Assembly (NCBI RefSeq): GCF_051257895.1
Contig: NZ_CP194331.1
Location: forward strand, 1,612,001 to 1,676,000
Direction of reading: 5' to 3'
Source: Gallionella straubiae
GTDB lineage: Bacteria; Pseudomonadota; Gammaproteobacteria; Burkholderiales; Gallionellaceae
DNA: 64,000 bases
Below the pieces are notes generated by a model, which was given only the letters and a program-made list of their open reading frames with translations, searched no databases and was not told the DNA's origin. Below, one piece after another: positions 44,324-53,290 of the stretch. Position 1 is the first letter of the stretch, and each line of letters opens with the position of its first letter. Both the position numbers and the translations under genes were made by a program.

Positions 44324-44818
44324 CTAGGCGCCGATCTGCAAAAACTCCGGTTGCCCGAGCAAGCCCACTATATCCAGCTTGTTCCAGGTATTTCCCTGCT
44401 CGTCGCGGTATCGGACTTGCCCGCCGGCCTCGCTTCGCTCCCAGGCGCGGGCGTTGCGCAGCCCCAGCACACGCTCCACCAGCAAGGCCGCATTGAATTC
44501 GTGTCGTTCGGCAACCAGCAGCACGCGGTTGGCCGCCTCACCGGATGCCTTGCCTTGTTGCCGATAGGCGGCCAGGTCGGTCACGCCGTACAGCACGCCG
44601 CGCAAGTTGATCATGCCGAGGAACCAAGGCTTGGCGAGCGGGGCCGCCGTCAGCGGCGGCAGCGGCGCTATCCCGCCGAGGTCATGCATGTCGACCACCC
44701 AGTTCTGCCCCGCGATTTGCACGCCCAGCGTGGAGATTTGATCGCCGGTGCGGCCCTTGGCCTGCATGCGATCGATCAGGTCCTGCTGGAATTCGCGCAG
44801 ATTGATACGCCTGGACAT
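44324..44818 (-). CDS. pilI: CheW-like coupling protein PilI
   Basis: A 164-residue CheW-domain protein (about 22-160) that links PilJ to ChpA. Visible features include the LGMINLRGVLYGVTDLAAYR strand and VERVLGLRNARAW. It starts eight bases after the pilG stop. Confidence 0.92.
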   Translation of the reverse strand: MSRRINLREFQQDLIDRMQAKGRTGDQISTLGVQIAGQNWVVDMHDLGGIAPLPPLTAAPLAKPWFLGMINLRGVLYGVTDLAAYRQQGKASGEAANRVLLVAERHEFNAALLVERVLGLRNARAWERSEAGGQVRYRDEQGNTWNKLDIVGLLGQPEFLQIGA

Positions 44819-44826
44819 GGATAGCT

Positions 44827-45246
44827 CTATGGGGCATCGCCATCGCGCGGCTCTTCCGGCTGGCGCGTATGGGTTGCGACGGCTTCCACTAGGCTCTTTT
44901 TGGTGAAGGGCTTGATGAGGTATTGCTTCGAGCCGACCAGTTTCGCACGCGCGCGGTCGAACAGCGCATCCTTGCTGGTCAGCATGACCACGGGGATATT
45001 TCCGAAGTCGGGGTGATTCCTGATCAGGGCACAGGTCTGGTAGCCGTCGAGGCGCGGCATGATCACGTCCACGAAAATCAGGTCGGGCCGGTGTTCGACA
45101 ACCTTGGACAGGCCGTCGAAGCCGTCTTCTGACAGCACGACCTGGCAGCCGGCCTGCGACAGGAAAATTTCGCCGCTGCGCCGGATGGTGTTGCTGTCGT
45201 CGATCAGCACCACTTTCTTTCCCGACAATGGCAGATTCTCGACCAA
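44827..45246 (-). CDS. pilG: Response regulator PilG
   Basis: A 139-residue single receiver: VVLIDDSNTIRRSGEIFL, phospho-Asp in IFVDVIMPRLDGYQTCALI, and VVMLTSKDALFDRARAKLVG with SKQYLIKPFTKK. This pattern matches PilG rather than PilH. The start is TTG 45246 with GGAGG upstream. No separate pilH gene lies between it and pilI, unlike in Pseudomonas. Confidence 0.9.
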   Translation of the reverse strand: MVENLPLSGKKVVLIDDSNTIRRSGEIFLSQAGCQVVLSEDGFDGLSKVVEHRPDLIFVDVIMPRLDGYQTCALIRNHPDFGNIPVVMLTSKDALFDRARAKLVGSKQYLIKPFTKKSLVEAVATHTRQPEEPRDGDAP

Positions 45247-45376
45247 CTTTGCCTCCCTGTTCGATGTCCGGCGCCTGTGTGGTTTTTCTGAGCAGCTTGC
45301 GGTATCAATGCTAACCCGGGAACTGCTCAGCGCAACCGCAGAATTGAGGGGTAAACCCTAACCTATTCGGGCTCAA

Positions 45377-46837
45377 TTACCGCCGCCAGAAATACGGCGT
45401 AAACAGGATCAGCACGGTGAAGATTTCCAGGCGCCCGACCAGCATGCCGAAGGTGCACACCCAGGTTTGGAAATCGGTCAAGCCGGCATAGTTGCTGCCT
45501 GGTCCGACCGCACCCAGCCCAGGGCCGAAATTATTGACGCAGGCCAGTACCGCCGAGAATGCGGTAATGAAATCCAGGCCGCTGATCAGCAGTACGAAGG
45601 TCAGCGTCGCGATGGTCATGAAATACAGGAAGATGAAACCCAGTACGGCGAACACGATGTTGTTCGGCACCACATGACCGCCGATCTTCATCGGGTTGAT
45701 GGCCGCCGGGTGCAGCAGCTTGAGGAACTCCCGCCCGGCCTGCTTCACCAGCACCAGTGTGCGGATCATCTTGATGCCGCCGCCGGTGGAGCCTGAGCTG
45801 GCCGCGATACATCCGATGAACATCATCCACAGCGGCGCGAAGATCGGCCATAGACCATAATCGACGCTGGTGAACCCGGAGCTGGCACCGATCGAAACGA
45901 CATTAAAACTAGCATGGCGCAAAGCCGTCGGGAAATCGGAATACACATTCTGCCACCACAAAAACACGGCAATACCGAGACAGCTCACCAGGATCAGGCC
46001 CACTGCGGCACGCCCTTCGGCATCACCGAGATAAACGGATAACGACTTGCTGCGCCAAACCAGAAAATGCGTGGCGAAGTTGATCACCGCGAACAGCATG
46101 AACACGATCATCACGAACTCGATCAGCGGTGAATCGAAGTAGCCGATGCTGGCATCATGTGTGGAAGAACCGCCCAGACCCATGGTGGCAAAGCCATGAC
46201 AGACCGCATCCAGCCAGTTCATCCCGGCCAATTTCAGAGCGCCAATACAGAACAATGTAATAACGACATACACCACCCACAGGTTGCGCGCTGTATCGGC
46301 GATGCGCGGCGCGAGCGCGGCGTCTTTCATCGGCCCCGGCATTTCGGCCTTGAACAACTGGCGACCACCGATACCAAGCAACGGCAGCACTGCCACCGCC
46401 AGCACGATGACGCCCAGCCCTCCCAGCCAGTTTAGTTCGTGCCGCCAAATGTTGATCGCCGGCGAGAGGTTATCCAGCCCGGTCAGCACGGTCGCGCCGG
46501 TGGTGGTCAAGCCGGACATGGTTTCGAAATAGGCGTCAGTCAACGATAGCCCGGGTATTGCCAGGAGCAGGGGAATCGTGGCGAACAGCGGCATCGCCGT
46601 CCACATCGTCACCACCAGCAGGTAGCCATGGCGGATGGACAGCTCGCCCCTGTAGCGGCGCGTCAGCACCCACATCAAAAAGCCTGCTCCTGCAGTCCAC
46701 ACCATCGCCAGCAGGAAATCCAGCAGCATGGTGTTGTCTGCATAGATCAGCGAAGTGGCCACTGGTATGACATAGGCAATGCTGAACATCACCAGCAACA
46801 GGCCAAGCGCGTGGATAACGGTCAGCGTGCGTTGCAT
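45377..46837 (-). CDS. trkH: Trk potassium uptake channel TrkH
   Basis: A 486-residue channel subunit with four M1-P-M2-type repeats; pore-lining sequences include MSGLTTTGATVL, GFATMGLGGSSTHDASIGYF, GASSGFTSVDYGLWPI and ACVNNFGPGLGAVG, each with the selectivity-filter Gly. It overlaps the trkA stop by one base (TGATG), so the two are coupled. Confidence 0.95.
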   Translation of the reverse strand: MQRTLTVIHALGLLLVMFSIAYVIPVATSLIYADNTMLLDFLLAMVWTAGAGFLMWVLTRRYRGELSIRHGYLLVVTMWTAMPLFATIPLLLAIPGLSLTDAYFETMSGLTTTGATVLTGLDNLSPAINIWRHELNWLGGLGVIVLAVAVLPLLGIGGRQLFKAEMPGPMKDAALAPRIADTARNLWVVYVVITLFCIGALKLAGMNWLDAVCHGFATMGLGGSSTHDASIGYFDSPLIEFVMIVFMLFAVINFATHFLVWRSKSLSVYLGDAEGRAAVGLILVSCLGIAVFLWWQNVYSDFPTALRHASFNVVSIGASSGFTSVDYGLWPIFAPLWMMFIGCIAASSGSTGGGIKMIRTLVLVKQAGREFLKLLHPAAINPMKIGGHVVPNNIVFAVLGFIFLYFMTIATLTFVLLISGLDFITAFSAVLACVNNFGPGLGAVGPGSNYAGLTDFQTWVCTFGMLVGRLEIFTVLILFTPYFWRR

Positions 46838-48210
46838 CAGAAGAACCCTATGCTGACCTGAAACAGTTTCTCGACTTTTTTCACAGTGCGCTTATCGATG
46901 ACGAACACGATGACATGGTCTTCCGCCTCGATGCGCGTGTCATGGTGTCCCATGATGACCTCGTCGCCGCGCACGATCGCGCCTATGGTCGCGCCCTTGG
47001 GCAGGTCGACCTCGCAGATGCGCCGTCCGACCACTTTGGAGGACTGGCGGTCGCCGTGCGCCACCACTTCCAGCGCCTCGGCCGCGCCGCGCCGCAACGA
47101 ATGCACTACCGCGACATCGCCCTGCCGCACGTAGGCAAGCAGCGAGCCGATGGTGACATTAGCCGGGGACAGGGCGATATCGATCTTGCCGCCCTGTACC
47201 AGGCCGACATAGGCGCTGCGGTTGATCAGTGCAATCACCTTGCGCGCACCACCCTGCTTGGCGAGCAGCGCAGACATGATGTTGTTCTCATCGTCATTGG
47301 TCAGCGCGCAGAACACATCAACCTCGCCGACATGCTCCTGTTGCATCAGCTTTTCGTCCGTGCCGTCGCCGTTGAGCACCAGCGTGCTCTTCAGTTCGCT
47401 AGCCAGCTTCTCGCAGGATTTCTTGTTGTATTCGATCAGTTTGACCTGGTAGTCGCGCTCCAGCGCCTTGGCCAGGCGGCGGCCAATGTTGCCGCCGCCG
47501 ACGATCATCACACGCTTGGTAGGCTTGTCCATGCGGCGCATCTCGCTGAGTACGCTGCGGATGTTGTCGGTCGCGGCGATAAAGAAAATTTCGTCACCGT
47601 CCTCGACTACGGTACTGCCCTCGGGAATGATCGGCCCGTCCTTGCGGAAGATCGCCGCGACGCGGGTCTCGACCTGTGGCATGTGGCTGCGCAAAAAATT
47701 CAGCGGTTTGCCCACCAGCGGCCCGCCCTCGAAGGCGCGCACTGCGACCAGCGACGCCTTGCCGTCGGCGAATTCCAGTACCTGCAACGCCTCGGGAAAT
47801 TCAATCAGCTTGGTGATGTACTCGGTGAGTATCTGTTCCGGACAGATCGAATAATCCACGCAGAAATTACTCGCACTGAACACTTCCTGCCGCTCCAGAT
47901 AATTTGTCGCGCGGATCCGCGCGATGCGCGTCGGCGTGTTGTAGAGGCTGGCCGCGAGCTTGCAGGCCACCAGATTGACCTCATCGCTTTGCGTGACCGC
48001 GAGCAGCATATCGGTGTCGGCGATGCCTGCCTGCTCCAGGATTGAGGGATGCGCCGCATTGCCGGTCAGGGTGCGCAGATCCAGCCGGTCCTGCAGCTGG
48101 CGTAGCTTGTCGCCGTCGGAATCCACGACGGTGATGTCGTTCGCCTCGCTCACCAGGCTTTCCGCTACCGTGGAGCCGACCTGCCCCGCGCCCAGTATCA
48201 GTATTTTCAC
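46837..48210 (-). CDS. trkA: Trk system regulatory subunit TrkA
   Basis: A 457-residue cytoplasmic protein with two RCK_N Rossmann folds (VKILILGAGQVGSTVAESLV and KRVMIVGGGNIGRRLAKALE), each followed by RCK_C. It binds NAD(H)/ATP and gates TrkH. Start GTG 48210 with GGGAGGGG upstream gives the canonical N-terminus; a longer open frame to 48285 is not supported. Confidence 0.95.
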   Translation of the reverse strand: MKILILGAGQVGSTVAESLVSEANDITVVDSDGDKLRQLQDRLDLRTLTGNAAHPSILEQAGIADTDMLLAVTQSDEVNLVACKLAASLYNTPTRIARIRATNYLERQEVFSASNFCVDYSICPEQILTEYITKLIEFPEALQVLEFADGKASLVAVRAFEGGPLVGKPLNFLRSHMPQVETRVAAIFRKDGPIIPEGSTVVEDGDEIFFIAATDNIRSVLSEMRRMDKPTKRVMIVGGGNIGRRLAKALERDYQVKLIEYNKKSCEKLASELKSTLVLNGDGTDEKLMQQEHVGEVDVFCALTNDDENNIMSALLAKQGGARKVIALINRSAYVGLVQGGKIDIALSPANVTIGSLLAYVRQGDVAVVHSLRRGAAEALEVVAHGDRQSSKVVGRRICEVDLPKGATIGAIVRGDEVIMGHHDTRIEAEDHVIVFVIDKRTVKKVEKLFQVSIGFF

Positions 48211-48223
48211 GTCCCCTCCCGAT

Positions 48224-49039
48224 TCATCGCTGCGCGCGTATCCACTTCTTCCATTCGTCGAACAGTTTCTTGTCGCCGGCCGCAATCACCGAGCGCTGCC
48301 AGACATCGCCCAACGCGAAATCGTCGTCCTCGATGCAACTGGCATGACCGCCCGCTTCCAGCAAGACCAGCAGGCCGGCGGCATAATCCCAGAGTTTCTG
48401 GCCGCCATGCAAATACACGTCGTAGCGCCCGGCGGCGGTGTAGCACCAGTCCAGCGCGCTTGCGCCGAAGTTGCGTTGCGAGGAATAGGGTGGGTGGGAG
48501 GCGAGCTGCGTGACCAGTTTTGCGCCCAGGCGCTTCAGGTCGACGTTGGCCAGGGCATGCTGCAGCGATTTCGCCGCTTCGCGCTTCATCAGCAATTCGC
48601 CGTTCAGGAACGCGCCCTTGCCCGATTCGGCGGCGAACATCTCGTCCGCGACCGGGTCGTACACCACGCCCAGCTGGCTCTTGCCCTTGCGCAGCAGCGC
48701 GACGGACACCGCGAAATAGGGCAGGCCGCGCACGAAATTGGAGGTCCCGTCGATCGGGTCGATGCACCAGAGGCCATCATGGCCGGCTTGCCATAGCGCA
48801 TGCTGCTCGCTCGCGGGCATTTCCTCGCCCAGCACCGGCACGTTGAGAATGGCCTGCAACTTCCGCGTCAGGGCGGCCTGCGCGGCGGTGTCCGCCTCGG
48901 TGCACAGACTGCCGTCGCTCTTGCGCTGGTGCGCCACCTTGAGATAGCGCGGCATGATCTCCTCGGCCGCGACCAGTTTGACGGCCGCGACCACCGCCTT
49001 GAGCATCGCGCCCATGCTGCGCGTGGAAGCCCGCGTCAT
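48224..49039 (-). CDS. Inositol monophosphatase family protein (SuhB-like)
   Basis: A 271-residue Mg2+-dependent phosphatase with the family metal sites: LGEEMPASE, CIDPIDGTSNFVRGLPYF, and LWDYAAGLLVLLEAGG. Family members hydrolyse inositol phosphates or related sugar phosphates, or act as SuhB in transcription. The ATG overlaps the redoxin stop by four bases; trkA follows after 13. Confidence 0.9.
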   Translation of the reverse strand: MTRASTRSMGAMLKAVVAAVKLVAAEEIMPRYLKVAHQRKSDGSLCTEADTAAQAALTRKLQAILNVPVLGEEMPASEQHALWQAGHDGLWCIDPIDGTSNFVRGLPYFAVSVALLRKGKSQLGVVYDPVADEMFAAESGKGAFLNGELLMKREAAKSLQHALANVDLKRLGAKLVTQLASHPPYSSQRNFGASALDWCYTAAGRYDVYLHGGQKLWDYAAGLLVLLEAGGHASCIEDDDFALGDVWQRSVIAAGDKKLFDEWKKWIRAQR

Positions 49040-49593
49040 GCTTCACCTTTCCACTTGATGGAGCAGCCCATACTGGCGATCTGTTCGCGCGGCCCCTGGC
49101 CGGTCCGGGCGACCTGCAGCATCGCGTCGAACAGGTCGCGCGGCGCATCCGGCGCGGCTTCCTTGCGCGACGCATCGAGCCGCCCGCGGTATTGCAGCTC
49201 CAGCTTGGCGTTGAAGCCGAAGAAATCCGGGGTGCACACTGCGCCGTAATCCTTCGCGACCCGCTGGGTCTCGTCCCAAACATAGGGAAAAGGATAACCG
49301 TACTGGGCTGCCACCCGCTTCATGTTGTCGAAGGAGTCTTCCTCGTAGTCGGCGGGGTCGTTGGACATGATCGCGATGCTGTTGATGCCGTGCTGCTGCA
49401 GTTCGCGCGCGTCGCGCACGATGCGGTCGCGGATGGATTTCACATAGGGGCAGTGGTTGCAGATAAACATCACCAGCAGGCCGTTCGCACCGCGCGCACC
49501 TTGCAGCGTGTAACGCTTGCCGTCCACGCCCGGCAGGTCAAAATCGGGGGCTTTCCAGCCGAAATCGCACAACGGTGGTTGCAGGCTGACCAT
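49036..49593 (-). CDS. Redoxin/AhpC-TSA family thioredoxin-like protein
   Basis: A 185-residue thioredoxin-fold protein: FGWKAPDFDLPGVDGKRYTL, CNHCPYVKSIRDRIV with a CxxC, SNDPADYEEDSFDNMKR, and KDYGAVCTPDFFGFN. There is no signal peptide, so it is probably cytoplasmic. It belongs to the group of uncharacterised peroxiredoxin-like proteins with a CNHCPYV motif. A TATAAT-like box lies about 30 bases upstream on the minus strand (49623-49628). Confidence 0.88.
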   Translation of the reverse strand: MVSLQPPLCDFGWKAPDFDLPGVDGKRYTLQGARGANGLLVMFICNHCPYVKSIRDRIVRDARELQQHGINSIAIMSNDPADYEEDSFDNMKRVAAQYGYPFPYVWDETQRVAKDYGAVCTPDFFGFNAKLELQYRGRLDASRKEAAPDAPRDLFDAMLQVARTGQGPREQIASMGCSIKWKGEA

Positions 49594-49666
49594 TTGATAT
49601 CCCTGACAAGATTTTGCGCGGCATTATATCATCGCGCCCAAGCCATTATTCATCCGCAAGCTGACC

Positions 49667-50404
49667 ATGCCGCGCTTCTACTGCCCTCCGCCCCTGCCCT
49701 CCGGCGGTTCGTTCGACCTGCCGCCCGAGGCGGCGCATCACGCCGCGCGCGTGCTGCGGCTGCGCGAGGGGGATCGCGTGGAAATGTTCGACGGCATCGG
49801 CAATGCGTGCCACGGCGTCGTCGCCGCGATCGAAGGCAGGCGCGTGGCCGTGGATCACATCAGTGCGACGGATGCTGACCGCGAATCGCCGTTGCGGGTC
49901 ATGCTCGCGCAGGCCATGACCAGCAGCGAAAAAATGGACTGGGTGATCCAGAAGGTCACCGAACTGGGCGTCGCGGAAATCCAGCCGCTAGCCACCGAAC
50001 GCAGCGTGGCGCGGCTGTCCGCCGAACGCGCCGCCAAGCGACTCGAACACTGGCAGCAGGTCGCCATCTCCGCCTGCGAACAATGCGGGCGCAACCTGCT
50101 GCCCGAAATCCATGCGCCGCTGGACATCATGGTCTGGCTGCAACAAATGAAGGAAGCGCCCGGCACGAAGCTCATCCTGCTGCCGCAGGGTGCAACCTCC
50201 CTGCATAACCAGCCCAGACCTCAGGGCGGGGTCACGCTGCTGATCGGCGCGGAGGGGGGCTTCGCCGAGGCGGAAAGCGAAGCCGCACTGCGCTGCGGCT
50301 TCACGCCGATCCGTTTGGGCGTGCGCGTGCTGCGCACCGAGACCGCGGCGATCGCCGGGCTGGCCGCGCTGCAAACGCTGTGGGGTGATTTTTGTGAAAC
50401 GTGA
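49667..50404 (+). CDS. rsmE: 16S rRNA (uracil1498-N3)-methyltransferase RsmE
   Basis: A 245-residue SPOUT methyltransferase that methylates U1498 in the 30S subunit. The N-terminal PUA-like part has HHAARVLRLREGDRVEMFDG; the knot carries LLIGAEGGFAEAESEAA and LGVRVLRTETAAIAGLA. It is divergent from the redoxin gene. Confidence 0.95.
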   Translation: MPRFYCPPPLPSGGSFDLPPEAAHHAARVLRLREGDRVEMFDGIGNACHGVVAAIEGRRVAVDHISATDADRESPLRVMLAQAMTSSEKMDWVIQKVTELGVAEIQPLATERSVARLSAERAAKRLEHWQQVAISACEQCGRNLLPEIHAPLDIMVWLQQMKEAPGTKLILLPQGATSLHNQPRPQGGVTLLIGAEGGFAEAESEAALRCGFTPIRLGVRVLRTETAAIAGLAALQTLWGDFCET

Positions 50405-50438
50405 AATGTGAGAGCAGTTTTTTCGTTTCACGTTTCAC
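50394..50438. repeat. Inverted and tandem TTTCAC repeat after rsmE
   Basis: GTGAAACGTGAAA (50394-50406, overlapping the rsmE stop) is a perfect inverted repeat of TTTCACGTTTCAC (50426-50438), and TTTCAC then recurs twice more to 50452. It can form a 13-base stem and may act as an RNA 3' end. Confidence 0.6.
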
Positions 50439-50475
50439 CTTTCACTTTTCACGTACTTCAAACAAGGAGACCATC

Positions 50476-50661
50476 ATGCCTTACGTCAACATCCGCATCG
50501 CGGGTACGCTGACCCGCGAGCAGAAGGCGAAAATCGCCGCCGAGATCACCGACACGCTGGAGCGCATCGCGCTCAAGCCGAAATCCTATACCTACATCGC
50601 CTTCGACGAACTGCCCGACGAGAACTGGGCCATCGCCGGGCAGTTGCTAGACGAGGAATAG
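50476..50661 (+). CDS. 4-Oxalocrotonate tautomerase family protein
   Basis: A 61-residue tautomerase subunit. Starting at ATG 50476 after AAGGAGA, the second residue is Pro (MPYVNIRIAG), the catalytic base once Met is removed. The rest (LTREQKAKIAAEITDTLERI) fits the beta-alpha-beta fold that assembles into hexamers. The substrate is unknown; the context (rsmE and argA) does not help. Confidence 0.88.
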   Translation: MPYVNIRIAGTLTREQKAKIAAEITDTLERIALKPKSYTYIAFDELPDENWAIAGQLLDEE

Positions 50662-50698
50662 CGCGGCATGATGCACGTATTGCACTAGGGAGCCTTAA

Positions 50699-52021
50699 AT
50701 GCCGATTACCACTTCCCCCGCCGACTTCGTCGCCTGGTTCCGTTCCGTCGCGCCTTACATCAACGCCTTTCGCGGCAAGACCTTCGTCATCGCCTTCGGC
50801 GGCGAGGTGGTCGCGGACGGCAAGTTCGTCGAGCTGACGCACGACTTCAACCTGCTCGCCGCGCTCGGCATCCGGCTGGTGCTGGTGCACGGCGCACGCC
50901 CGCAGATCGAGCAGCACCTCGCAAAGAACAATCTCGGTGACACCTATTACCAGGGTATCCGCATGACCGACGCGGAGACCCTGCAGTGCGTGAAGGAAGC
51001 AGTCGGCCGGGTGCGCGTCGAGATCGAGGCGCTGCTGTCGATGGGGCTGGCGAATTCGCCGATGGCCAACGCCGACATCCGCGTGGCGGGCGGCAACTTC
51101 ATCACCGCCCAGCCCATCGGCGTAGTCGAAGGCGTGGACCTGATGCACACCGGCAGCGTGCGCAAAGTGGACGTTGCGGCCCTGAACGACCGCATGGATT
51201 TCGGCGAGGTGGTGCTGCTCTCGCCGCTCGGCTACTCGCCCACCGGCGAGGTGTTCAACGTCACGCTGGAAGACATCGCCACCGCAACCGCCATCGCGCT
51301 GGATGCCGACAAGCTGATGTTCCTGATGGACACGGACGGCGTGCATGACAAGAAGGGTAAGCTGCTCAAGGAGCTCACCATCGCCGAGGCCCAGGCCGTG
51401 CTATCCGGCAAGCGCAAGCTGCCCGAAGACGTGGGCATGTTCCTGCCCTGCGCGATACGCGCCTGCGAGGCCGGCGTGGCGCGCACTCACCTCGTCAGCC
51501 GCCACACCGACGGCGCGGTGCTGCAGGAGCTGTTCAGCGACGAAGGTATCGGCACGATGGTCGTGGAAAGCACGCTCAACACCCTGCGCGCCGCCACTAT
51601 CGAGGATGTCGGCGGCATCCTGCATTTGCTGCGCCCGCTGGAGGCCGCGGGGGTGCTGGTGCGGCGCAACCGCGAACTGCTGGAACGCGAAATCGCGCGC
51701 TTCGTGGTGCTGGAACATGACCGTCGCATCGTCGGCTGCGCCGCGCTCTATCCCTTCCCCGACGAGGCCGCCGCCGAGCTGGCCTGCCTCGCGGTGGACA
51801 CGCAATATCGCGATCGCGGCTATGGTCAGGCCATCCTCGACCACATGATCAGCCTCGCGCAGATGCAGAGGCTGAAGGAATTGTTCGTGCTCACCACGCG
51901 CACCGCGCACTGGTTCATCGAGCGCGGCTTCGTTGAAGCCGACGTCTCGGCGCTGCCCGCGCAGAAAAAGTCGCTGTACAACTACCAGCGCAAATCCAAG
52001 GTGTTTGTGCGGAAGATTTGA
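50699..52021 (+). CDS. argA: N-acetylglutamate synthase
   Basis: A 440-residue ArgA: amino-acid-kinase-like domain (about 25-280; FVIAFGGEVV, LVLVHGARPQIE, LMFLMDTDGVHDKKGK) and a C-terminal GNAT acetyltransferase (about 295-440; AELACLAVDTQYRDRGYGQ). It makes N-acetylglutamate from acetyl-CoA and glutamate and is normally inhibited by arginine. Confidence 0.95.
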   Translation: MPITTSPADFVAWFRSVAPYINAFRGKTFVIAFGGEVVADGKFVELTHDFNLLAALGIRLVLVHGARPQIEQHLAKNNLGDTYYQGIRMTDAETLQCVKEAVGRVRVEIEALLSMGLANSPMANADIRVAGGNFITAQPIGVVEGVDLMHTGSVRKVDVAALNDRMDFGEVVLLSPLGYSPTGEVFNVTLEDIATATAIALDADKLMFLMDTDGVHDKKGKLLKELTIAEAQAVLSGKRKLPEDVGMFLPCAIRACEAGVARTHLVSRHTDGAVLQELFSDEGIGTMVVESTLNTLRAATIEDVGGILHLLRPLEAAGVLVRRNRELLEREIARFVVLEHDRRIVGCAALYPFPDEAAAELACLAVDTQYRDRGYGQAILDHMISLAQMQRLKELFVLTTRTAHWFIERGFVEADVSALPAQKKSLYNYQRKSKVFVRKI

Positions 52022-52052
52022 ACCGGAAAGCGGCGGACTCAGAGGAGGCGGG

Positions 52053-52718
52053 TTAGGCTGCCTTACCCGGGCTGATGCCGTTCTGCGCAAGAACGGCAAT
52101 CACCTGCTGCACGCAATCGGGCAGGCTGTTCTCCGAGGTATTCACCACCAGCTCCGGCGCGTCCGGCGCTTCGTAAGGCGACGATATTCCGGTGAACTGC
52201 GCGATCTCGCCCGCGCGCGCCTTACGGTACAGCCCTTTTACGTCGCGCTGCTCGCACACCTCGACCGGGCATTGACAGTGGACCTCGATGAACTCCCCCG
52301 GCCGCACCATGGTGCGCACCCGGTCGCGGTCTTCGCGGAACGGGGAAATGAATGCCGTCAGCACGATCACGCCCGCCTCCATGAAGAGTTTCGCGACCTC
52401 GCCGACGCGGCGGATGTTCTCCGCCCGGTCCGCCGCCGAGAATCCCAGGTCGGCGCACAGGCCGTGGCGCACGTTGTCGCCATCGAGCACGAATGTCCGG
52501 CATCCTGCCTGGTGCAGGTGCTCTTCCACGGCATGCGCCAGGGTCGACTTGCCCGCGCCGGACAGCCCGGTAAACCAGACGATGGCGCCGCGATGCCCGT
52601 TCTGCGCCTCGCGCCGCTCGCGCGTCACGGTTGCGTGGTGCCAAACTACATTGGTGGGAATTGAGGGTACTTGCCGGTCATTTGTGGTAAAACCGGGAGT
52701 CCCAGCATTGTTGCCCAC
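52053..52718 (-). CDS. cysC: Adenylyl-sulfate kinase
   Basis: A 221-residue APS kinase making PAPS. P-loop FTGLSGAGKSTLAHAVEEHL, LDGDNVRHGLCADLGFS, TAFISPFREDRDRVR, KGLYRKARAGEI and FTGISSPYEAPDAPE are typical. Start GTG 52718; no closer standard start keeps the conserved NVVWHH segment. No cysD/cysN neighbours are present in the window. Confidence 0.93.
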   Translation of the reverse strand: MGNNAGTPGFTTNDRQVPSIPTNVVWHHATVTRERREAQNGHRGAIVWFTGLSGAGKSTLAHAVEEHLHQAGCRTFVLDGDNVRHGLCADLGFSAADRAENIRRVGEVAKLFMEAGVIVLTAFISPFREDRDRVRTMVRPGEFIEVHCQCPVEVCEQRDVKGLYRKARAGEIAQFTGISSPYEAPDAPELVVNTSENSLPDCVQQVIAVLAQNGISPGKAA

Positions 52719-52744
52719 AAGGTCGCCTTACACTGGACACATCT

Positions 52745-53137
52745 TTATTTTCCCAGTTCATTTACTTTCCTGAGAATGTCGCGCGCCTGTTTATTGCTCA
52801 ACATGGTAGAGCTTTCTGGCGCGTAGCCATGTGGGCAGATCAGTTCGCCCTTGACCACGCCAAACAGCCTGCAGATGGCCGGGCGCACTTCATAGACGGA
52901 GCATTTCTTGGTGTTTGCGTCAAGCAACGGGCAGGTGTATATCCCCTGCTTCTGGTTGTTTTGCATCTGAAGCCGGACATCTTCCGCTGAGCGGCCGGAG
53001 GCCTGGATGCAGCGCATATATTCCAGCCGCGACAATTCAACCGGCCCGCAGCAGTCGTAGCATCCTTCCTTGCATTGAAAAGCGGGGATCGCGCTCAACA
53101 GCGCGTCTATTTTCGCCAATTTTGTAGATTCATCCAT
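52745..53137 (-). CDS. YkgJ-type cysteine cluster protein
   Basis: A 130-residue protein with the Cys pattern of the CxxCxxCC family: FQCKEGCYDCCGPVELS, then YTCPLLDANTKKCSVYEVRP and AICRLFG. Such proteins probably bind zinc or an Fe-S cluster; function unknown. It is separated from the cytochrome-barrel gene by that gene's terminator. Confidence 0.82.
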   Translation of the reverse strand: MDESTKLAKIDALLSAIPAFQCKEGCYDCCGPVELSRLEYMRCIQASGRSAEDVRLQMQNNQKQGIYTCPLLDANTKKCSVYEVRPAICRLFGVVKGELICPHGYAPESSTMLSNKQARDILRKVNELGK

Positions 53138-53193
53138 CTGATCTCTGACTCTAACAATAATATTTAAGTATCACGCAACCATTGTCTCACTGC

Positions 53194-53229
53194 AACAAAA
53201 AAACAGGGGAGACCGAAGTCTCCCCTGTT
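53194..53229 (-). terminator. Rho-independent terminator of the cytochrome-barrel gene
   Basis: On the minus strand, AACAGGGGAGA pairs with TCTCCCCTGTT (perfect 11 bases) around CTTCGG, giving a UUCG-type tetraloop, followed by seven T. Very strong. Confidence 0.93.
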
Positions 53230-53290
53230 AGCCTATCGACAGTACTCTGAAAACAGCCCAGCTTCAGGCTGCTTCCTCGATTCCGTCAAC

